From positions 1-17,369 of the forward strand of contig CAUBIP010000033.1 of NCBI GenBank assembly GCA_958436045.1: a stretch of 17,369 bases of DNA, read 5' to 3'. This document shows, one piece after another, positions 12,686 through 17,369 of the stretch. Below the pieces are notes generated by a model. It did no database searches and was not told the origin of the DNA. It saw only the letters and a program-made list of their open reading frames with translations. Both the position numbers and the translations under genes were made by a program. Origin of the DNA: an uncultured Oscillospiraceae bacterium. GTDB taxonomy: Bacteria; Bacillota; Clostridia; Oscillospirales; Oscillospiraceae. Each line of letters begins with the position of its first letter. Position 1 is the stretch's first letter.

Positions 12686-13564
12686 ATGAAAAACATTGTC
12701 ATGGCATCGAATCCCTATCGGGATAAGAATTTTGAGACGGCCCGCAAGGCGCAGAAAATTTTGCGCTCGGTCGGTATCCACGCAAAGCTTTGCCTGGCCT
12801 TTGAGGCGGATAAGAATTTTGACTGCCCAGCGGGGCTGCAGCTTGCAAGTCTGCCGGAGGAGCTGCCGGGCGCGGAGCTGCTTCTGTGCTTCGGCGGCGA
12901 CGGGACGATCCTCCACGCGGCCAAGGCGGCGGCGGAGGCGGGCATCCCGGCCCTGGGCATCAACATCGGCACCATGGGCTTTATGGCGGAGCTGGAGAGC
13001 AACGAGATGCACCTGCTGCGCAAGCTGCGCGACGACCGCTATACGACGGAGGCGCGGATGATGCTCCAGGTCGAGGTCATCCGGGGCGGCGAGGTCGTCT
13101 GGCAGGAGCTGGCACTGAACGATGCGGTCATCGCCAAGGGGGCCGTCGCCCGGATCATCCAGCTGACCGTCGTCTGCGACGGGGTGGATGTAATGCAGGT
13201 CATCGGCGACGGGCTGATCCTGGGCACGCCCACCGGGTCGACGGCGTATTCCATGTCTGCCGGGGGGCCCATCGTGGAGCCGACGGCGCATAATATTCTA
13301 ATTACCCCCATTTGCGCCCACGATATGATGACGCGGCCGTTTGTGACCTCGTCTAAGCGGACCATCAGCGCCCGCATCGGCAAGGTGGGGCGGCGGAACG
13401 CATACCTCTCTATCGACGGCGGCAAGGCCTTCAAGCTGAGCACCGGCGATACCATTCAGGTCACCCGGGCGGCGCGGGACGCGCAGCTGGTGAAGCTGAA
13501 GGAGCAGAGCTTTTTTGAAGTGGTCAACCAAAAATTCGGGACAGATAAGAGGCGATTTTTATGA
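12686..13564 (+). CDS. nadK: NAD kinase
   Basis: 292 residues. It phosphorylates NAD to NADP using ATP or polyphosphate. The family motifs are all present: CFGGDGTILHAAK with GGDG at 70-73, the NxG loop GINIGTMGFMAE (91-102), NDAVIAKG (145-152), GDGLILGTPTGSTAYSMSAGGPIVEP (174-199), and the later ISARIGK segment. Length and order are typical for bacterial enzymes of this kind. The TGA overlaps the argR ATG by 4 bp (ATGA). Part of the conserved dxs-tlyA-nadK-argR-recN run; NADPH supports Dxr and other steps of the isoprenoid route. Confidence 0.96.
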   Translation: MKNIVMASNPYRDKNFETARKAQKILRSVGIHAKLCLAFEADKNFDCPAGLQLASLPEELPGAELLLCFGGDGTILHAAKAAAEAGIPALGINIGTMGFMAELESNEMHLLRKLRDDRYTTEARMMLQVEVIRGGEVVWQELALNDAVIAKGAVARIIQLTVVCDGVDVMQVIGDGLILGTPTGSTAYSMSAGGPIVEPTAHNILITPICAHDMMTRPFVTSSKRTISARIGKVGRRNAYLSIDGGKAFKLSTGDTIQVTRAARDAQLVKLKEQSFFEVVNQKFGTDKRRFL

Positions 13565-14013
13565 AGATCAAACGGCAGGCAAAAATTATGGAGATCATCT
13601 CCGCAATGGACATCGAGACCCAGGAGCAGCTGCTGGACGAGCTGCAAAAGAGCGGGTTTAAAAGCACCCAGGCGACGATCTCCCGGGATATCAAGGAGCT
13701 GCGCATTGTGAAGGAGCTGACGTCCATGGGCACCTATCGGTATGCGACGTCGAACAAGGAGGTCGGTGGGACGTTTTCCGCCCGCCTCAATACGATCTTC
13801 CGCGAGTGCGTGACAAGCTTTGACTATGCGCAGAATATGGTCGTCATCAAGACGCTGCCGGGGCTGGCCTCCGCGGCGTGCTCGGCCATCGACGCGATGA
13901 ATATGTCCGTCGTCGTCGGCTCCCTGGCGGGGGACGATACGGCGTTCCTCGTCATGCGGGACAATAACGCGGCGGCGGCCTTCTGCGCGGAGATCAAGAA
14001 GCTGGTATCGTAA
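13561..14013 (+). CDS. argR: Arginine repressor ArgR/AhrC
   Basis: 150 residues, typical. An N-terminal winged helix (1-70) has the recognition helix STQATISRDIKEL (35-47), the family signature. The C-terminal oligomerisation and arginine-binding domain contains LPGLASAACSAID and the GSLAGDDTAF motif with Asp125-Asp126, which bind arginine. ArgR hexamers repress arginine biosynthesis genes and may activate catabolism when arginine is high. No ARG-box-type dyad was noticed inside this operon. Translationally coupled to nadK by ATGA overlap; recN starts 24 bp later. Confidence 0.96.
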   Translation: MKIKRQAKIMEIISAMDIETQEQLLDELQKSGFKSTQATISRDIKELRIVKELTSMGTYRYATSNKEVGGTFSARLNTIFRECVTSFDYAQNMVVIKTLPGLASAACSAIDAMNMSVVVGSLAGDDTAFLVMRDNNAAAAFCAEIKKLVS

Positions 14014-14037
14014 GGCCCGGGGGCAGGGGGAAATCAG

Positions 14038-15687
14038 ATGCTTTCACTGCTGCATATTGAAAATATCGCCGTCATCGAGGCGGCGGATATCGCCTTTGAC
14101 CGGGGGTTCAACGTCCTGACCGGCGAGACGGGGGCGGGCAAGTCCATCGTCATCGACGCGATCAATGCGATCCTGGGCGAGCGGACGTACCGGGATGTCA
14201 TCCGCACCGGGGCGAATAAGGCGACGGTTCGAGCGGTCTTTACCGGGGTCCCGGAGCTTGCTTGGTTTTCTGCGTTCGAGGTGCCGTATGGCGATGAGCT
14301 GCTGGTGCAGCGGCAGATCTTCCTGGACGGGAAAAATGTCTGCCGCGTCAACGGCCTGCCGGTGACGGTGGCGACGCTCAAGAAGCTGGGGCTGCAGCTG
14401 GTGCAAATTCATGGCCAGCACGACAGCCAGCAGCTCTTTGACGAGGCAAGCCATCTTGCCTGTCTGGACAGCTTCGCGGGCAATGACGAAGAGCGGGCGG
14501 CGTACCGCAAGGAATATGACGCCTACCTTGCCATCCGGCAGGAGATGGCGCAGCTGCAGATGGACGAGGGCGAAAAGCTCCGCCTGACGGACGCACTGCG
14601 CCACCAGATCGAGGAGCTGACCCGGGCGAAGCTGCAGCCCGGCGAATACGACGCCCTGCGGGCGCGGCAAAGCGTCCTGCAAAATGCCGAGAAATTAGAG
14701 GCGGGGCTGGAGACAGCCATTGGCTGCCTGTACGGCGACGAGTCCTCCAACGGGGCCGAGGCGATGCTGAGCCAGACGGCGGCGGCGCTGGGCCAGGCGG
14801 CGCGGTTTGACGACGCGCTGGCGGCGCTCTCCCAGCGGGCGAAGGAGCTCATGTACGAGGTGCAGGACCTATCGGAAAATGTCCGCGCCCGGCGGCAGGA
14901 CCTTTCCTACAGCGAGGCGGAGCTGGAGCAGGCGGAGAGCCGCCTTGCCCAGCTGCAGCGGCTTTTCCGCAAATACGGGGCCGACGAGGCGGGGCTGCTG
15001 ACCCTGTGCGAAAGCGCACAGCAGCGGCTGGACCAAATCGAGTTCTCGGACGACCGCCTACAGGCGCTTGCCCAGGACCTGGAGGCCCAGAAGGCGCGGC
15101 TGCTGGCGGCGGCCAAGGCGCTGCGGGCGACGCGGCGGACGGCGGGGGCGCGGTTATCGGACCGCATCGTCGAGGAGCTGCGGCAGCTGGATATGCCCCG
15201 GGTGCAGTTTGTCTGCCAGTTTGAAAAGGCACAGCCAAGCGAGACGGGGATGGATGTGGTGCGGTTTTTGATGTCCGCCAACGCGGGCGAGGCATTAAAG
15301 CCCATGAGCCGCGTCGCCTCCGGCGGCGAGTTGGCGCGGATCATGCTGGCCATCAAGAATGTTATGGCAGAGCGGGATGCCGTCCCGACCCTGATCTTTG
15401 ACGAGGTAGACGCCGGAGTCTCCGGCCGGGCGGCCCAGCGGGTCGCGGAGAAGCTGGCAAGCGTCGCAAAGAGCAAGCAGGTTTTGTGTGTGACGCATCT
15501 GCCCCAGATCGCGGCGATGGCGGACTGCCATCTGCGGGTCTCCAAATCCGAGCGGGCGGGCAGGACGTATACGGCCGTCGAGCCGCTGGCGCGGCGGGAG
15601 CGGGAGCTGGAGCTGGCCCGGCTCATCGGCGGCGCGGAAATTACCGAGACGACGATCTCCAGCGCGTCGGAGATGCTGCGCAGGTGA
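14038..15687 (+). CDS. recN: DNA repair protein RecN
   Basis: 549 residues, typical. An SMC-like ATPase that gathers DNA ends early in double-strand break repair. Walker A is GETGAGKS (29-36), the ABC signature SGGE is at 428-431, and Walker B is LIFDEVDAG (Asp455-Glu456). The regions about 150-215 and 285-375 are rich in Glu/Gln/Leu/Ala heptads and form the coiled-coil arms. IHGQHDSQQLFD (about 123-134) is the conserved RecN Q-loop region. AGGGGGAAA precedes the ATG. It is the last gene of the dxs operon; no clear terminator follows before the tyrS promoter 18 bp downstream of its stop. Confidence 0.97.
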   Translation: MLSLLHIENIAVIEAADIAFDRGFNVLTGETGAGKSIVIDAINAILGERTYRDVIRTGANKATVRAVFTGVPELAWFSAFEVPYGDELLVQRQIFLDGKNVCRVNGLPVTVATLKKLGLQLVQIHGQHDSQQLFDEASHLACLDSFAGNDEERAAYRKEYDAYLAIRQEMAQLQMDEGEKLRLTDALRHQIEELTRAKLQPGEYDALRARQSVLQNAEKLEAGLETAIGCLYGDESSNGAEAMLSQTAAALGQAARFDDALAALSQRAKELMYEVQDLSENVRARRQDLSYSEAELEQAESRLAQLQRLFRKYGADEAGLLTLCESAQQRLDQIEFSDDRLQALAQDLEAQKARLLAAAKALRATRRTAGARLSDRIVEELRQLDMPRVQFVCQFEKAQPSETGMDVVRFLMSANAGEALKPMSRVASGGELARIMLAIKNVMAERDAVPTLIFDEVDAGVSGRAAQRVAEKLASVAKSKQVLCVTHLPQIAAMADCHLRVSKSERAGRTYTAVEPLARRERELELARLIGGAEITETTISSASEMLRR

Positions 15688-15705
15688 GTGTGGGTACGGC
15701 CCCCG

Positions 15706-15734
15706 TTGACAAACGGCTGGAAATTTGCTAGTAT
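15706..15734 (+). promoter_or_regulatory. Promoter of the tyrS T-box transcript
   Basis: Perfect TTGACA (15706-15711), 17-bp spacer, then TAGTAT (15729-15734) preceded by TGC, an extended -10. The start site near 15741 gives a leader of about 350 nt before tyrS. Confidence 0.88.
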
Positions 15735-15740
15735 AGCGAT

Positions 15741-16054
15741 AGATAAGAAAATGCGAGGATGGGATGCAGTAGCTGCGCCGGTTCCTGACAGAAAGCGCCC
15801 GGGGGATGGAAGGGCGCGGTCCGGCGCGTGCGAAATTACCTCCCGGAGCTGCCGTCTGGAAGGGCGGGGGGTGCCCCCTGCTTGTGTAGAGGCGGACGGG
15901 TGCGCCCGTTATGGCGCGGGGCGTGCAAAGCACGCTGTGAGGGCGCCTTTGTGAGAAGGCGCTGCAACAGAGGTGGTACCGCGAAGGCGGGTGTAACAGT
16001 CCCTTCGCCCTCTGCTCCCGCGCCAAGCGGGAGCGGGGGGCTTTGTGTTTTTTT
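15741..16054 (+). promoter_or_regulatory. Tyrosine T-box riboswitch (specifier UAC)
   Basis: The leader has the Stem I parts of a T-box. AGTA (loop-E side) precedes the helix TGCGCCGG/CCGGCGCG, with GAAATTACC on the 3' side whose TAC at 15837-15839 is a tyrosine specifier, matching the downstream gene. The T-box AGAGGTGGTACCGCG is at 15969-15983. Antiterminator strand CAGAGG (15968-15973) pairs with CCTCTG (16009-16014), the same bases needed by the terminator. Uncharged tRNA-Tyr binding would favour the antiterminator and switch on tyrS when tyrosine is short. Confidence 0.95.
16007..16054 (+). terminator. T-box regulated terminator
   Basis: Fifteen-bp stem: GCTCCCGC (16014-16021)/GCGGGAGC (16027-16034), extended outward by 16007-16013 with 16035-16041 (two G-T pairs), 5-nt loop, followed by seven T at 16048-16054. 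It is mutually exclusive with the antiterminator helix. Confidence 0.92.
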
Positions 16055-16089
16055 ACAAAATCATTTTATTTTAAACAAGGAGTTTCACG

Positions 16090-17313
16090 ATGGGAATTTA
16101 TGAAGAGCTGCAGGCCAGAGGGCTGATCGCCCAGGTGACGAATGAGCCGGAGATCCGCGAAATGGTCAACGCCGGAAAGGCGACGTTTTATATTGGCTTT
16201 GACCCGACGGCGGATTCGCTGCATGTCGGCCACTTTATGGCGCTGTGCCTGATGAAGCGGCTGCAGATGGCGGGCAACCGGCCGGTCGTCCTCGTCGGCG
16301 GCGGCACAGGCATGGTCGGCGACCCCTCCGGCCGGACGGATATGCGCCAGATGATGACGCCGGAGACCATCCAGCACAACTGCGACTGCTTCAAAAAGCA
16401 GATGGAGCGGTTTATCGACTTCGGGCCGGGCAAGGCCATTATGGTGAACAACGCCGATTGGCTGATGCAGCTCAATTATATCGAGCTGCTGCGGGATGTC
16501 GGCGCGTGCTTCTCGGTCAATAATATGCTGCGGGCTGAGTGCTACAAGCAGCGGATGGAGAAGGGGCTCTCTTTCCTGGAATTCAACTATATGATCATGC
16601 AGTCCTACGACTTCTACTACCTCTACCAGCACTACGGCTGCAACATGCAGTTCGGCGGCGACGACCAGTGGTCCAACATGCTGGGCGGCACGGAGCTCAT
16701 CCGCCGCAAGCTGGGGAAGGACGCCCATGCCATGACCATCACACTGCTGATGAACAGCGAGGGCAAGAAGATGGGCAAGACGGCCAAGGGCGCAGTCTGG
16801 CTTGACCCGAACAAGACCTCTCCCTTCGAATTCTACCAGTACTGGCGCAATGTCGGCGACGGGGATGTCCTCAAGTGCATCCGGATGCTGACGTTCCTGC
16901 CCCTGGCCGAGATCGACGCCATGGACCACTGGGAGGGCAGCCAGCTGAACAAGGCCAAGGAAATTCTGGCGTATGAGCTGACCAAGCTCGTCCACGGTGA
17001 GGCCGAGGCGGAAAAGGCCCAGACGGCGGCCCGGGCCCTCTTCGGCGCAGGCAGCGACGACAGCAATATGCCGACGACGACCCTGACGCAGGATGCGCTC
17101 ACGGACGGCGGCATGAACATCCTTGACCTGCTCGTGGCCTGCAGACTGGCGGCGTCCAAGAGCGAGGCGCGGCGGCTCGTCCAGCAGGGCGGCGTCAGTG
17201 TCGACGGCGAGAAGATCACGGCCATCGATGCGGTGATCCCTCAGGACCAGCTGGCGGCGGGGGCGAAGATCAAGAAGGGCAAAAAAGTCTATCATAAGGC
17301 GATTTTGCAGTAA
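16090..17313 (+). CDS. tyrS: Tyrosyl-tRNA synthetase
   Basis: 407 residues. Class I synthetase that charges tRNA-Tyr. The tyrosine pocket begins FYIGFDPTADSLHVGH, with the HIGH motif as HVGH (45-48). FLEFNYMIMQSYDFYYLY and MQFGGDDQWSNMLGGTELIRR are family signatures. The KMSKS loop is KMGKT (227-231), a common variant. A C-terminal S4 tRNA-binding domain covers about 340-407 (LLVACRLAASKSEARRLVQQGGV...). AAGGAG lies 8-9 bases upstream of the ATG. It is controlled by the T-box leader just upstream, whose UAC specifier agrees with tyrosine. Confidence 0.97.
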   Translation: MGIYEELQARGLIAQVTNEPEIREMVNAGKATFYIGFDPTADSLHVGHFMALCLMKRLQMAGNRPVVLVGGGTGMVGDPSGRTDMRQMMTPETIQHNCDCFKKQMERFIDFGPGKAIMVNNADWLMQLNYIELLRDVGACFSVNNMLRAECYKQRMEKGLSFLEFNYMIMQSYDFYYLYQHYGCNMQFGGDDQWSNMLGGTELIRRKLGKDAHAMTITLLMNSEGKKMGKTAKGAVWLDPNKTSPFEFYQYWRNVGDGDVLKCIRMLTFLPLAEIDAMDHWEGSQLNKAKEILAYELTKLVHGEAEAEKAQTAARALFGAGSDDSNMPTTTLTQDALTDGGMNILDLLVACRLAASKSEARRLVQQGGVSVDGEKITAIDAVIPQDQLAAGAKIKKGKKVYHKAILQ

Positions 17314-17347
17314 GCGCCTGTGTTTTTGTGAAAAAATCGCGCGGGGC

Positions 17348-17369
17348 GCGCCCTCTGATTGGGGGGCGC
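17348..17369 (+). terminator. Probable terminator after tyrS, cut by window end
   Basis: GCGCCC (17348-17353)/GGGCGC (17364-17369) forms the start of a GC-rich stem 34 bp after the tyrS stop. The right arm and any T-tract run past the end of the window, so its strength cannot be judged. Confidence 0.45.

Noticed and set aside
1..17369. CRISPR arrays, IS elements, prophage genes
   Set aside because: No regularly spaced direct repeats, transposase, integrase or structural phage genes are visible.

Overview
The window looks like chromosomal DNA from a high-GC, anaerobic, Gram-positive clostridial bacterium, probably of the Oscillospiraceae/Eubacteriales type. The reasons are a tyrosine T-box leader, strong AGGAGG-type ribosome binding sites, an isc/thiI/YifB gene complement, and the Firmicutes gene run dxs-tlyA-nadK-argR-recN. 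Species cannot be settled from the sequence alone. No phage, IS element or CRISPR array is visible.

Layout. Positions 3-617 hold the end of a MATE-family transporter. A tRNA-Gly(GCC) follows at 728-803, with a perfect consensus promoter and its own terminator. Two small minus-strand genes (a four-helix membrane protein and a 93-residue protein) occupy 1025-1936. A strong promoter with possible operator palindromes drives iscS-iscU (2104-3744), which ends in a hairpin terminator. A second block, comM/yifB-thiI-pncC (4061-7253), follows. A Cys-rich protein of unknown role (7404-7856) converges on a minus-strand RelE/RelB-type toxin-antitoxin pair (7919-8550), and they share a 23-bp bidirectional terminator.

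The highlight is 8750-9365, about 600 nt with no credible ORF, an own promoter at its left edge and many nested helices, including a perfect 10-bp helix closing its 3' domain. It lies directly upstream of a small basic multi-pass membrane protein (9416-9991) and then dxs, tlyA, nadK, argR and recN. This is the locus and architecture of OLE RNA (Ornate, Large, Extremophilic) and its membrane partner OapA, known mainly from Bacillus halodurans and other, mostly anaerobic or extremophilic, Firmicutes. The identification rests on length, structure, context and the OapA-like neighbour; I could not run a covariance search.

The last block is tyrS (16090-17313) under a Tyr T-box riboswitch whose UAC specifier, T-box sequence, antiterminator and competing terminator can all be read.

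How the parts fit. IscS makes persulfide sulfur for Fe-S assembly on IscU and probably also for ThiI (4-thiouridine in tRNA). Dxs opens the methylerythritol phosphate isoprenoid pathway, and the Fe-S enzymes IspG/IspH later in that pathway depend on Fe-S assembly. TlyA, NAD kinase, ArgR and RecN form the usual tightly packed operon downstream of dxs. The OLE RNA/OapA pair would add a membrane ribonucleoprotein linked in B. halodurans to Mg2+ homeostasis and stress tolerance.
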